In this document: one piece after another, positions 1 through 9,180 of the stretch
How the letters are laid out: the number at the start of each line of letters is the position of its first letter
Position numbering within the stretch: the stretch's first letter is position 1
Assembly: GCA_965658375.1 (NCBI GenBank)
Contig: CBFHSD010000002.1
Location: 44,698 to 108,697 of the forward strand
From: CBFHSD01 sp965658375
GTDB taxonomy: Bacteria > Bacteroidota > Bacteroidia > Flavobacteriales_G > Salibacteraceae
DNA length: 64,000 nt
Reading direction: 5' to 3'
Translations under genes and position numbers: made by a program
The notes under the pieces: generated by a model
Databases searched by the model: none
Told to the model about the DNA's origin: nothing
What the model saw: the letters and a program-made list of their open reading frames with translations, nothing else

Positions 1-1
1 T

Positions 2-856
2 GCAGCCGTTAATATTTGCGATGAGCTATTGACCGAAGACAATCTTATTGTCTTTACAGAAGGAAAAGCAAGACCTAAAGAGGAGTATTTCGCAACGGAT
101 AGAACAAGTTACCCTGATTTGGAATTGGCGATTTTAATTGATGAGAACTCAGCTTCCGCTTCAGAAATTCTAGCAGGTGCCATCCAAGACAACGACAGAG
201 GGGTAATTCTTGGCCGCAGAAGTTTTGGAAAAGGCTTGGTTCAAGAGCAAACTCCATGGCCAAACGGAGCAGCTACGCGTTTAACAATTGCGCGTTATTA
301 CACACCTTCAGGAAGATGCATTCAAAAGCCATATGAAGAGGGAAATGAAAGCTATTTTGAAGAACAATACGAACGCTATGAAAATGGTGAGATGTATTCT
401 CAAGATTCTATAGATTTTCAGGAAGAATTAAAATACACTACCAAAGAAGGCCGCACTGTTTTTGGCGGTGGAGGAATTTTCCCCGACTTTTTTGTTCCTT
501 TAGATACCTCTTACTCTAGTGCCTACATGAACAGAATACTATACGCTGGAGTGCTGTATGATTTCTCATTAAACTATGCAGATCAGCATAGAAAAGAGCT
601 ACTTGGAGATTACAGCGCAACTTCATTTGCGAACACATTTTTAATCACCCCCTTTCTTGAGCAACAAGTTATTGAATTAGCTCAGGAGAAAGGGATAGAT
701 TTTAAACTGGCGCAATTTGAGAAATCAAAGAGTGAAATCAATAAACGTGTAAAGGCCTACATCGCAAGAAATATATGGGATGATTATGGATTCTACCTTG
801 TGTGGAACCAAAAAGATCCTGTGATTGAACTCAGCTTAAAAGAGCTTTCTCAGTAA
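2..856 (+). CDS. S41 family C-terminal processing peptidase (3' part)
   Basis: The gene is cut by the window edge: the frame is open from base 2, so the N-terminus, any signal peptide and any PDZ domain are missing. The visible part carries the S41 serine protease core. IDENSASASEI holds the nucleophilic Ser, and about 25 residues later RSFGKGLVQE holds the catalytic Lys. After the core comes a C-terminal region of about 150 residues rich in charged and aromatic residues. Bacteroidota S41 enzymes are usually periplasmic and trim or degrade envelope proteins. The natural substrate cannot be read here. The gene ends 7 bp before the convergent hemB. Confidence 0.9.
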   Translation, partial: AAVNICDELLTEDNLIVFTEGKARPKEEYFATDRTSYPDLELAILIDENSASASEILAGAIQDNDRGVILGRRSFGKGLVQEQTPWPNGAATRLTIARYYTPSGRCIQKPYEEGNESYFEEQYERYENGEMYSQDSIDFQEELKYTTKEGRTVFGGGGIFPDFFVPLDTSYSSAYMNRILYAGVLYDFSLNYADQHRKELLGDYSATSFANTFLITPFLEQQVIELAQEKGIDFKLAQFEKSKSEINKRVKAYIARNIWDDYGFYLVWNQKDPVIELSLKELSQ

Positions 857-863
857 AGGTCAA

Positions 864-1868
864 TTAGGATTCAAGTTCTCCATTCTTCACCATTTTCGCA
901 TAATCTTTAGCGAAATAGGTAAGTATAGTGCTTGCACCCGCTCTGCGAATACTCAATAGCGTTTCTGGCATAGCAATTTTGTAATCCAGCCAACCATTTT
1001 GACAAGCAGCAATAAGCATGGCACATTCTCCACTTACATGATAAGCCGAGATTGGGATGTCAAAATGCTCTTTCATCAAATGAATGATGTCTAAATAGTT
1101 TAACGCAGGCTTTACCATGAGGTAGTCAGCCCCTTCTTCAAAATCTAGCATTCCCTCTACCAGCGCTTCTCTTTTGTTTGCAGGATCCATCTGGTAGGTC
1201 TTTTTGTCTTTAGGAATATCAGCATCTTCCCTTGGAGCAGAATCCAAAGCATCTCTAAAAGGACCATAAAACGCACTGGCATATTTGGCAGTGTAGCTCA
1301 TAATACCTGTATTGGTAAATCCACTTTGGTCAAGCACATTTCGCATATGCCCAACGCGTCCATCCATCATGTCGCTAGGCCCTATGATGTCGGCACCTGC
1401 TTTTGCTTGAGCCAATGCCATTTTTCCTAGAATGTCTAAAGTTTCATCATTTAAGATTTGACCTTTAGATACAATTCCATCATGTCCATCCACACTGTAA
1501 GGATCCATGGCCACATCAGTAATCAGACATGTATTTGGATAGTGCTTTTTCAGTTGCCTGAATGCATCAAGGTAAAAGTTGTTTTCAAGGTCGTAGCTTA
1601 AAGTGGCCAACTTGTCTTTCTTTTCGTCTGGGAAAGCCGGAAATAGAATAAAAGTATTTATTCCTAACGTGATGCAATCTCCCACTTCTTCGATTAATCT
1701 GTCAACACTCCAGCGAAAATTCCCAGGAAGGCTAGACACTTCATTCTTAATTCCTTCTCCTTCAACAAGGAAAAGAGGATATACTAAGTTGTTTAACCCA
1801 AGGTGTGTTTCTCTCAGATGTCCGCGTGTAATGGGTGAAAATCTATTTCTTCTTGGTCTTCTTAACAT
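864..1868 (-). CDS. hemB: Delta-aminolevulinic acid dehydratase (porphobilinogen synthase)
   Basis: Condenses two 5-aminolevulinate molecules to porphobilinogen in cytosolic tetrapyrrole synthesis. The 334-residue length is normal. Two substrate-binding lysines are visible: K195 in SYTAKYASAFYG and K253 in MVKPALNYLD. The metal-site segment at about 118-131 (DVAMDPYSVDGHDG) has Ala/Asp where zinc enzymes have cysteines, so this looks like the Mg-dependent class; that is inferred from the motif. It is divergent from lgt, with a TAnnTTTG box on its strand at 1904-1911. hemH lies about 32 kb downstream on the other strand. Confidence 0.96.
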   Translation of the reverse strand: MLRRPRRNRFSPITRGHLRETHLGLNNLVYPLFLVEGEGIKNEVSSLPGNFRWSVDRLIEEVGDCITLGINTFILFPAFPDEKKDKLATLSYDLENNFYLDAFRQLKKHYPNTCLITDVAMDPYSVDGHDGIVSKGQILNDETLDILGKMALAQAKAGADIIGPSDMMDGRVGHMRNVLDQSGFTNTGIMSYTAKYASAFYGPFRDALDSAPREDADIPKDKKTYQMDPANKREALVEGMLDFEEGADYLMVKPALNYLDIIHLMKEHFDIPISAYHVSGECAMLIAACQNGWLDYKIAMPETLLSIRRAGASTILTYFAKDYAKMVKNGELES

Positions 1869-1892
1869 GGCCTAACTGTTTAAATCGATAGC

Positions 1893-1911
1893 TATCTTTG
1901 ACGCAAAATTA
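1893..1911. promoter_or_regulatory. Divergent Bacteroidota-type -7 boxes between hemB and lgt
   Basis: TATCTTTG at 1893-1900 on the plus strand faces lgt. TAATTTTG at 1904-1911 on the minus strand faces hemB. Both match the Bacteroidota TAnnTTTG -7 consensus and lie about 30-36 bp from the respective start codons. The -33 elements are not convincing. Confidence 0.5.
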
Positions 1912-1930
1912 ACGCAACAAGCAAAGTATC

Positions 1931-3010
1931 GTGGATTTATCATTTATAATTTGGAACGTTAACCCAGAAGTATTTCCTTTTTTACCTGAAGACTTCTTTG
2001 TTCACCCACGATGGTACGGCATTTTGTTCGCCTCTGGCTTCGTGCTCGGTTTTCAAATCGTTCAAAGAATGCTCAAGAATGAAGGGTATAACATTGAATG
2101 GATGGACTCTTTATTGGTTTACATGCTCGTGGGAACCGTTTTAGGTGCACGATTAGGACATGTGTTCTTTTATGATTGGGCTTATTATCAAGACCATCTG
2201 GGTGAAATACTTATGGTATGGAAGGGAGGTTTAGCCAGTCATGGTGCTTCAGTAGGAATACTCATTGCGTTGTACCTGTGGAGTAAGAAAGTCTCTAAAA
2301 AATCGATGCTTTGGATCGTAGACCGCGTAGTTGTTGTGGTAGCCATTGCAGGGTGTCTTATTCGTTTAGGGAACCTCATGAACAGTGAAATTGTGGGTAA
2401 GCCAACCGAATCTGACTTTGGTTTTGTTTTTACTTGGGATGCGACCAACTACTTGAAAAGTCAAAAAAATGTAAAGGTTGAAGATGTTGAGGTGGTTGAA
2501 TCGAGTGCAACATCAGAATCTCAGACTCCAATCACTTTTATAATTTCTTTCGAGAAAGGGATACCTCTTTCAAGAATAGAGAAAGTGATGCCTGAATTCC
2601 ACCGGGTGTTTACTGGATATACTCCAATTTCAGAAGATGTGAAAGTTGGTGAAGTAGGTAACTTTTACAAATTGATTGAAGAGAATGGCGAGGTAAAAGC
2701 CGAGATTTACGGAATAGGAGTAACTAGGCATCCCACTCAACTTTATGAGGCTCTATTCTATGCGCTGGTTTTCATCATACTCAGGTACATGTATCCAAAA
2801 TGGAAAGGATATCGCGGGAAACTTTTCGGGGTATTTTTAATCGGGATTTTTGGATGGAGGATCTTTGTAGAGTTCTTCAAAGAAAACCAAGTGGCTTTTG
2901 AAGATGAATTAGCCTTAAACATGGGTCAGTATTTGAGTATCCCGCTCGTTTTAGCTGGTATATACTTTATCGTTACAGCAAAAAAAGCAATAGATGAGCA
3001 AAGAAGTTGA
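1931..3010 (+). CDS. lgt: Prolipoprotein diacylglyceryl transferase
   Basis: Inner-membrane enzyme that moves diacylglycerol from phosphatidylglycerol onto the lipobox Cys of prolipoproteins. Family landmarks are visible: GGLASHGAS with H104, RLGNLMNSE at 145-153, and RHPTQLYEA at 266-274, set among several hydrophobic helices. The protein (359 residues) is longer than typical Lgt (about 270-290) because residues about 168-262, between the last two motifs, hold an extra segment. It starts with GTG, consistent with the -7 box at 1893-1900. The last 17 bp overlap the next gene, implying co-transcription. Confidence 0.95.
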   Translation: MDLSFIIWNVNPEVFPFLPEDFFVHPRWYGILFASGFVLGFQIVQRMLKNEGYNIEWMDSLLVYMLVGTVLGARLGHVFFYDWAYYQDHLGEILMVWKGGLASHGASVGILIALYLWSKKVSKKSMLWIVDRVVVVVAIAGCLIRLGNLMNSEIVGKPTESDFGFVFTWDATNYLKSQKNVKVEDVEVVESSATSESQTPITFIISFEKGIPLSRIEKVMPEFHRVFTGYTPISEDVKVGEVGNFYKLIEENGEVKAEIYGIGVTRHPTQLYEALFYALVFIILRYMYPKWKGYRGKLFGVFLIGIFGWRIFVEFFKENQVAFEDELALNMGQYLSIPLVLAGIYFIVTAKKAIDEQRS

Positions 3011-4538
3011 GCTCGTTTTATCTCCTGAAGATGCTCACAATAACGAACGCGTAGAGCAACTCGTGTGTTCCGGACTAGGGATTGATTTTGGAGAAGTGGC
3101 ATTGATTCAACCCATCCGCAGATCAATAGATGCTCGCAAGAAAAAGGTGGTGTATCGTATAAGGTATAAGGTCTTTTTCAAAGAAGATGAACGGGATGAG
3201 CCTTCTGCTCCAAACTATCAAAATGTCTCAAACGCAGATCAAGTTGTTATTATAGGAAGTGGGCCTGCAGGTTTATTTGCGGCTTTAAGATTGATTGAAA
3301 GAGGACTAAAACCAGTTGTTCTTGAGAGAGGGAAAGATGTTAAAGAAAGGCGAAAAGATTTATCTTTACTGCATACTCAACATATTGTTAACCCAAATTC
3401 GAACTACTGTTTCGGTGAAGGAGGAGCGGGTACCTTCTCTGATGGGAAGTTATATACACGCAGCAAAAAAAGAGGTGATTTAAATCGAGTACTTGATGTA
3501 TTGATACATCATGGAGCATCTAAAGATATAGCCATTGATGCGCATCCACATATCGGAACGAACAAGCTTCCGAAGATTATATCTCACATGCGTAAAACTA
3601 TTTTAGAATGTGGAGGTGAGTTTCATTTTAATGCACGAGTAAGTGATCTCAATATTCAGTTTGATCAAATCGTTGGAGTGCAAGTGAATGATTCCCTCGA
3701 TATAACTTGCAGTAAAGTGATTTTAGCAACCGGGCATTCTGCTCGAGATATTTTTGAGATGCTCGATCGAAAGGGAGTTTTTATTGAAGCTAAACCCTTT
3801 GCGGCAGGAGTGCGGGTTGAGCATTCGCAGCGCCTCATTGATAGCATTCAGTACCATTGTGAAACAGATAGGGGGAAATACCTTCCTGCATCCTCTTACG
3901 GCTTGGTGTCTCAGGTGAAGAATAAAGGAGTCTACAGCTTTTGTATGTGCCCTGGTGGCTTTATTGTGCCTTCGGCTACTGCAGAAGGAGAAGTAGTCAC
4001 TAATGGGATGAGTACCAGCACGAGATCATCGAAATTTGCGAATAGTGGAATTGTTGTTGAGATAGGACCTAGAGATTGGAAAAAATTTAAAGATTACGGC
4101 CCTTTGGCCGCAATGCGTTATCAACAGCACCTCGAGCAAAGCATGAGCAGATTAACTGGCGGTTCACAAACAGCGCCTGGTCAAAGGCTGGTTGATTTTG
4201 TAGAAGGTAAAGACTCTACAGACCTAAATAATTCATCTTATTTACCAGGGGTCAAGCCAGCTCCATTGCATCGTGCATTACCGAAATCAATCGGAGAATA
4301 TCTCCAATACGGCTTCAAGTCTTTTGGTGAAAAAATGCATGGGTACTACACGAATGAGGCCCAAATACTGGCGGTTGAGTCGAGAACATCTTCCCCAGTA
4401 CACATTCCTAGAAATAAAGATACTTACCAACATATCCAAGTAGAGGGTTTGTATCCTAGTGGGGAAGGAGCTGGTTATGCAGGAGGGATTATTTCAGCTG
4501 CTATTGACGGAGAAAATATTGCAAATAGAATCAATTAG
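2994..4538 (+). CDS. FAD-dependent dehydrogenase, COG2509 type
   Basis: A 514-residue flavoprotein. After an N-terminal region of about 80 residues rich in basic residues, a Rossmann FAD-binding motif reads VVIIGSGPAGLFAALRLIE, followed by VLERGKDVKERRKD. Near the C-terminus, GLYPSGEGAGYAGGIISA matches the second FAD-contact region of this family. COG2509 proteins are widespread but their substrate is not established, so only an NAD(P)/FAD oxidoreductase role is supported. The start at 2994 overlaps the end of lgt, suggesting translational coupling. Confidence 0.85.
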   Translation: MSKEVELVLSPEDAHNNERVEQLVCSGLGIDFGEVALIQPIRRSIDARKKKVVYRIRYKVFFKEDERDEPSAPNYQNVSNADQVVIIGSGPAGLFAALRLIERGLKPVVLERGKDVKERRKDLSLLHTQHIVNPNSNYCFGEGGAGTFSDGKLYTRSKKRGDLNRVLDVLIHHGASKDIAIDAHPHIGTNKLPKIISHMRKTILECGGEFHFNARVSDLNIQFDQIVGVQVNDSLDITCSKVILATGHSARDIFEMLDRKGVFIEAKPFAAGVRVEHSQRLIDSIQYHCETDRGKYLPASSYGLVSQVKNKGVYSFCMCPGGFIVPSATAEGEVVTNGMSTSTRSSKFANSGIVVEIGPRDWKKFKDYGPLAAMRYQQHLEQSMSRLTGGSQTAPGQRLVDFVEGKDSTDLNNSSYLPGVKPAPLHRALPKSIGEYLQYGFKSFGEKMHGYYTNEAQILAVESRTSSPVHIPRNKDTYQHIQVEGLYPSGEGAGYAGGIISAAIDGENIANRIN

Positions 4539-4606
4539 ATTAACTATTTGGTCAAATCCTACTCCAACTTTTCTGCTAATAAAATGTTCCATATGCAAAG
4601 AATCAT

Positions 4607-4614
4607 TACCTTTG
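4607..4614 (+). promoter_or_regulatory. TAnnTTTG -7 box upstream of the small secreted peptide gene
   Basis: TACCTTTG at 4607-4614 matches the Bacteroidota -7 consensus and lies 20 bp before the ATG at 4635. No clear -33 element was identified. Confidence 0.45.
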
Positions 4615-4634
4615 CAGTGATTTATACTTAGATT

Positions 4635-4823
4635 ATGAAAGCGAAATACTTGAAGTTAACCCTAACTTTAGTTGTTGTTATCGGGACAACTACCGCATTA
4701 TTGGCTCAACCCGGACCCGGTGGTGGTCCTGGTGTCCCTGTGGCTCCCTTCCCATTATGGGCTTTATTGGCTCTCGGAGCAACTGCTCTCGGAATCAAGC
4801 TTTTCTCAAAAAAAAGCAAATAA
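4635..4823 (+). CDS. 62-residue secreted/membrane peptide with C-terminal sorting-like tail
   Basis: Function unknown. It has three parts: a signal peptide ending near LLAQ (residue 25), a Pro/Gly spacer (PGPGGGPGVPVAPFP), and a hydrophobic helix (LWALLALGATALGIKLF) followed by the basic tail SKKSK. A short spacer, a helix and a basic end resemble the PID-CTERM/exosortase-type tripartite sorting signals known in Bacteroidota, but the diagnostic PIDGG residues are absent. It could instead be a simple two-helix membrane peptide. The stop is 8 bp before the next gene, and both probably share the promoter at 4607. Confidence 0.7.
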   Translation: MKAKYLKLTLTLVVVIGTTTALLAQPGPGGGPGVPVAPFPLWALLALGATALGIKLFSKKSK

Positions 4824-4831
4824 TCATACGA

Positions 4832-6961
4832 ATGAAAAATTTACTTCACACTTTTATTGCGTTGTGCATTGTCTCTTTGTCTTTTGGGCAAAAATGGACA
4901 ACTACCGCTCCTGGGAATTGGAGCGATGCTACGAAGTGGTCGAACCCTGGAACTAGTGCAGACACTTATCCGGGAGAATCAGCCGCTTCTCTTAACGATG
5001 AGATTAGTATAGAACACGATATGACATACAACTTATCAAATGGATATCCTACCTATGCAAGTGCTGATGAATTTACTGGACCCATTAACGTGAATGCGAA
5101 TTTAGCGGTTAATTTTGGTTCTCAGTTATACATCACTGGTGGCAATGCGTTGACGATTGCGAATGGTTCTACAATTACAGTGAATGGAGGTATTGTTGTT
5201 TTGGATAATTTAGGATCTTTAGGGAATATGGATTTCGATGTTTCAAACGGCACCTTAGCCATGACTGGATCTACAAATGTAGGATCGGGGAATGTATCTT
5301 TTACTTTTAATGGGAAATTTGAAATTATTGGTGAGAGTCCAGGAGGGCAACTTTTTTTAGGTGCTAACATGACTTTTGGTCAGTTTACAACGTGGACTGA
5401 AGATGACTTATACTTCGGTATTGTAGTACCTACCGGTACGATAACTTTTGAGGAAGGAGCAACCATGTACCAAAGCCAAAATACGAGTTACTTTTATTCC
5501 AGTACCCCAACTTTTCAAACGGGTTTTTCCAGCTTGTCAGGATGGAGACATATGAGTTCCCCCGTTGCCGCAAATTTAAATACAATAACCAATTTACCTA
5601 TTGTAGCCTCGAATAGTAACGCAGCGAATGTTTACAGGTGGGATGCAACACCAAATGCATCGGATACTGCTGCGGGTTTTGTGAGAGTAGTCAATAGTGG
5701 GGATCTTCTTGGGCCAAGTGACCCTGCTTTGATATACTTAACTCCAGGAACTTCAGGAAGCTATCAGCCTACCGGAACGGTACAGGTGAGTGGTCAACCC
5801 TATAATTCATCATTGGGTGTCACTCTTCATTATTCACACGACCCCACAGGCAATGGGACCAACACCGATCGTGGATGGAATTTAATTAGTAATCCATATC
5901 CATGTAACTTGGATTTACAAGCTGTGAGTAACGGATTGAATTTGACCTATTCGGCTATTCATATCTGGGATGTAAGTTCTAATCAGTATAAGGCATATTT
6001 AAACGGAGCAACACAAATCAGCCATTCAAACTCCCCAACTTCTTCAACAAGTCAGCAATTCATTAGACCATATCAAGCTTTTTGGGTTAAAATGGAGAGT
6101 GGAGATGGTGCTACTGTAAGTAAAACTATAACTCCGTCAATGAGAGACAAGGGTGTTTTTGCAGCAGATTATTTCAAAACGGAAGATGAGGAAGAAGCGA
6201 AGCTAAGATTGTTCATCCATTCATCTGATACTGGTTTAAACGCGAAAACAGATGAAGCGTTGGTATATTTTAATATGAACTCCTCAGAAAGGTTCGAGCC
6301 ATCTTTTGATGTGATTAAGAAGTTTTCTGGTGTGTATGGTATGCCATCTGTATACTTCAGTAAGTATGATGAGAATAATGATGCTACACCAATAGCAATT
6401 TATTCTAATGCCTTTGAAGAAGACTCTAGGGTTCCAGTTTACTTTAGAAGTGGGGTTGCAGATACCTATACACTTTCATTCTCTGAAGAAGGTGGATTCG
6501 CCAAGGATGTTGTGGTGATAGACCACAAGTTAAATACGAGAACACTGTATACCGGTCAAGAAATTTCTTTTGATTATGATCTAACGGACAATGATCATCG
6601 TTTTACTCTTGAATTCTCTAGAAAAGGCGATGATGGTAGTTCTGCAGATGCTGGTTTGACAGCGGGTGAAAACGGAACAACAAGTATTGAGGATCTTGAA
6701 AATGAAAGTGGCTTATTGAATAATACATTCGTTCAAGGTGAGGAGCTGATTGTAGCCTTCAATTTGGTTGAAACGACTGGTTCTGAATTGATGGTTGAAG
6801 TGGTTGACTTAACAGGAAGAACAGTATTCAGTGAAAAGGTAAATGGTTCTGAAAACTTAAGAATCCCTACCAACGAGTTTGCAAGCAGTAAGTTCGTGCT
6901 AGTAACCATTAGTCAATTAGAGGGCTCTGAAAAAGAATCAAGGAAAGTGGTTCTTTGGTAG
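4832..6961 (+). CDS. Secreted T9SS-type surface protein
   Basis: The chosen start (MKNLLHTFIALCIVSLSFGQ) gives a clean signal peptide; upstream in-frame starts fall inside the previous gene. The 709-residue product opens with GNWSDATKWS and a repetitive beta-strand region (about residues 20-200), as in beta-helix/G8-like surface proteins. A middle region follows with repeated Asn/Ser-rich turns. The last 80 residues (from about 630) resemble a type A T9SS C-terminal domain: VEVVDLTGRTVFSEKV, then KFVLVTIS and a final KVVLW. Export through T9SS and surface attachment are inferred. No catalytic motif is seen. Confidence 0.8.
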   Translation: MKNLLHTFIALCIVSLSFGQKWTTTAPGNWSDATKWSNPGTSADTYPGESAASLNDEISIEHDMTYNLSNGYPTYASADEFTGPINVNANLAVNFGSQLYITGGNALTIANGSTITVNGGIVVLDNLGSLGNMDFDVSNGTLAMTGSTNVGSGNVSFTFNGKFEIIGESPGGQLFLGANMTFGQFTTWTEDDLYFGIVVPTGTITFEEGATMYQSQNTSYFYSSTPTFQTGFSSLSGWRHMSSPVAANLNTITNLPIVASNSNAANVYRWDATPNASDTAAGFVRVVNSGDLLGPSDPALIYLTPGTSGSYQPTGTVQVSGQPYNSSLGVTLHYSHDPTGNGTNTDRGWNLISNPYPCNLDLQAVSNGLNLTYSAIHIWDVSSNQYKAYLNGATQISHSNSPTSSTSQQFIRPYQAFWVKMESGDGATVSKTITPSMRDKGVFAADYFKTEDEEEAKLRLFIHSSDTGLNAKTDEALVYFNMNSSERFEPSFDVIKKFSGVYGMPSVYFSKYDENNDATPIAIYSNAFEEDSRVPVYFRSGVADTYTLSFSEEGGFAKDVVVIDHKLNTRTLYTGQEISFDYDLTDNDHRFTLEFSRKGDDGSSADAGLTAGENGTTSIEDLENESGLLNNTFVQGEELIVAFNLVETTGSELMVEVVDLTGRTVFSEKVNGSENLRIPTNEFASSKFVLVTISQLEGSEKESRKVVLW

Positions 6962-6983
6962 AATTAAAACAGATAATAAAAAA

Positions 6984-7012
6984 GCCTCGATTTTGAATCG
7001 AGGCTTTTTTTT
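6984..7012 (+). terminator. Rho-independent terminator
   Basis: Perfect 9-bp stem (GCCTCGATT/AATCGAGGC, 6984-6992 with 6996-7004), a TTG loop and a run of eight T. It ends the 4635-6961 operon. Confidence 0.93.
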
Positions 7013-7102
7013 GTCCAATAAATTGGTATTTGAAAAATAACAGCAATTTTTATGCCGTAATGAAAATTGGATTTATCTTAGCAGGAATATGAACTCTAAA
7101 TC

Positions 7103-8563
7103 ATGCTAAGTCAAAAGCTGCAACAGAAAATGCTTCAAAAGCTGTCTCCTCAACAGATTCAGTTGATGAAGCTATTGCAGGTGCCTACCATGGCTATTGA
7201 GCAGCGCATCAAGGAAGAGCTGGAGCAAAATCCAGCTTTGGATGAAGACGAAGCCCAAGCGGAAAGTGATTCAAGTGAGGAAGATGAGTATTCTGATGCC
7301 TATGAAGAGATTTCTGAAGCAGAGAAGGATATAGACTATTCTGACTATTACGATGATGATGATATTCCAGATTATAAGCTCTACACCAACAATCAAGGTA
7401 AAGACAATGATGAAAAGGCAGTTCCGATCAGTGGTGGGATTTCATTCCATGAACTGCTTTTAGAGCAACTCAGCGTTCAGTCTTTAACAGATCATCAGAA
7501 ATTAATTGCCGAGCAGATCATTGGAAACATTGATGATTCTGGTTATCTCAGAAGAGAACTAGATGCGATGTTGGATGATTTGGCTTTCACGCAAAACATT
7601 ATGTCAAGTAAAGAAGAGTTGGAAGAGCTACTCGAAGTAATCCAAGAATTTGAGCCTGCGGGAGTAGGAGCTAGAGATTTACGAGAATGTTTGTTGATTC
7701 AATTAGAACGGAAACAAAGTAATGATGCTTTGCAATTCGCTTTTGATATTGTTTATGATCATTTTGACGCATTCACAAAAAAGCATTATTCGAAAATCAT
7801 TAAGAAAACAGATTGTAGTGAAGATGATTTGAAAAATGCAATTGATGAAATTCTTAAACTAAACCCAAAACCAGGAAATTCTTTAAAGCAATCTTCAAAA
7901 TCTGTAGATGCAGTTGTTCCAGACTTTCATTTAAATGTGAACAACGATGATGAGATAGAAATCACCATCAATGGCAGGAATGCTCCAGATTTACGAATCA
8001 ACAGACAGTATAAGGATATGATGGAAGCCTATTCTCAATCTAAAGGAAAGGCTACAAAAGCACAGAAAGACGCGTTGGTGTTTGTTAAGAAGAAGATAGA
8101 TTCTGCAAAGTGGTTTATTGATGCGATTAAACAAAGGCAAAACACTTTAGCTTCAACAATGAAAGCTATTGCAGAGTACCAACATGATTATTTTGTAACA
8201 GGGGATGAAACCAAGTTGAAACCGATGATATTGAAGGATATTTCTGAAATTATCCATTTAGATATATCCACTGTATCGCGCGTTGTAAATTCAAAGTATG
8301 TTTCAACTCCATTTGGAACTTTTCTTCTCAAATCTTTTTTTAGTGAATCTTTAACAACGGATTCTGGTGAAGAAGTATCCACTCGTGAGGTGAAGAAGAT
8401 TTTGCAAGATGTAATTGAAGCAGAGAGTAAGAGCAAACCCCTTACTGATGATAAATTAGCGGCTATTCTCAATGAGAAAGGCTATAATATTGCCAGAAGA
8501 ACAATTGCGAAATACAGGGAACAACTGAATATTCCAGTGGCTAGATTGAGGAAAGAAATATGA
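7103..8563 (+). CDS. rpoN: RNA polymerase sigma-54 factor
   Basis: Alternative sigma factor that needs bacterial enhancer-binding ATPases to open promoters of the -24/-12 type. Region I is at the N-terminus (QKMLQKLSPQQIQLMKLLQ, 8-26), followed by an acidic stretch (about 48-105), the core-binding domain, and the C-terminal RpoN box (ARRTIAKYRE, near residue 464). The length of 486 is normal. An upstream ATG at 7089 is out of frame and short. The gene ends with an ATGA overlap with the following membrane protein gene. No enhancer-binding regulator lies in the window. Confidence 0.97.
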   Translation: MLSQKLQQKMLQKLSPQQIQLMKLLQVPTMAIEQRIKEELEQNPALDEDEAQAESDSSEEDEYSDAYEEISEAEKDIDYSDYYDDDDIPDYKLYTNNQGKDNDEKAVPISGGISFHELLLEQLSVQSLTDHQKLIAEQIIGNIDDSGYLRRELDAMLDDLAFTQNIMSSKEELEELLEVIQEFEPAGVGARDLRECLLIQLERKQSNDALQFAFDIVYDHFDAFTKKHYSKIIKKTDCSEDDLKNAIDEILKLNPKPGNSLKQSSKSVDAVVPDFHLNVNNDDEIEITINGRNAPDLRINRQYKDMMEAYSQSKGKATKAQKDALVFVKKKIDSAKWFIDAIKQRQNTLASTMKAIAEYQHDYFVTGDETKLKPMILKDISEIIHLDISTVSRVVNSKYVSTPFGTFLLKSFFSESLTTDSGEEVSTREVKKILQDVIEAESKSKPLTDDKLAAILNEKGYNIARRTIAKYREQLNIPVARLRKEI

Positions 8564-9180
8564 TATCAGAATCTAGAACAGCGGGTATATTCAGCTTTTT
8601 ATTTCACCCATTATTGATTCCTACCTACGGCCTCATTTTTTTGCTAACTCAACTTGATGCTTACTTTGTATATATTCTTACTCCGAGAGCCAAAACGGCC
8701 CTCTGCATCGCTACTTTTATTACAACAGCCTTATTTCCAAGTTTGGTTGTATTCTTATTGCTCAAGTTTAAAATAGTTGCCGATGCTGAGATTAGAGATC
8801 GTAATGAACGGTTTCTTCCATTTCTTTTCACACTATCCATGTATGTGAGCACGTTTTACATGTTTCGGAATTTGCAAATTTCAGCTGTTCTAGAGTCGAT
8901 GATTTTGGCAGCAACAGCTATTGTGTTTGCTACATTAATCATTACTTTTTTCTACAAAATTTCGGCACACGTAATTAGTCTTTCTGGCCTTTTTGGAATT
9001 TTGTACGGATTATCTATCCGTTACAATTATCCTCTTTCAGAAGTACTTCTCTCTTTGATTTTAATGATAGGAATAATGGGATGGTCACGCATCACCATAA
9101 AGGCACATACACTACCTCAAGTAGTATGGGCTTTTTTTACAGGAATTACACTTGGCTTTGCTGTGATGTTTTTTTACTAA
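8560..9180 (+). CDS. Polytopic membrane protein, PAP2-like
   Basis: A 206-residue protein with about six hydrophobic helices. Conserved-looking polar patches include RDRNERFLPF (about 86-95), KISAHVISLSG (about 132-142) and GWSRITIKAHTLPQV (about 173-187). Their spacing resembles the three motifs of the PAP2 phosphatase fold, but the catalytic residues are not all recognisable. The assignment is tentative and it may be a non-enzymatic relative. It overlaps rpoN by 4 bp (ATGA), so it is translated with it. Its stop overlaps the convergent gene by 4 bp. Confidence 0.65.
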   Translation: MISESRTAGIFSFLFHPLLIPTYGLIFLLTQLDAYFVYILTPRAKTALCIATFITTALFPSLVVFLLLKFKIVADAEIRDRNERFLPFLFTLSMYVSTFYMFRNLQISAVLESMILAATAIVFATLIITFFYKISAHVISLSGLFGILYGLSIRYNYPLSEVLLSLILMIGIMGWSRITIKAHTLPQVVWAFFTGITLGFAVMFFY

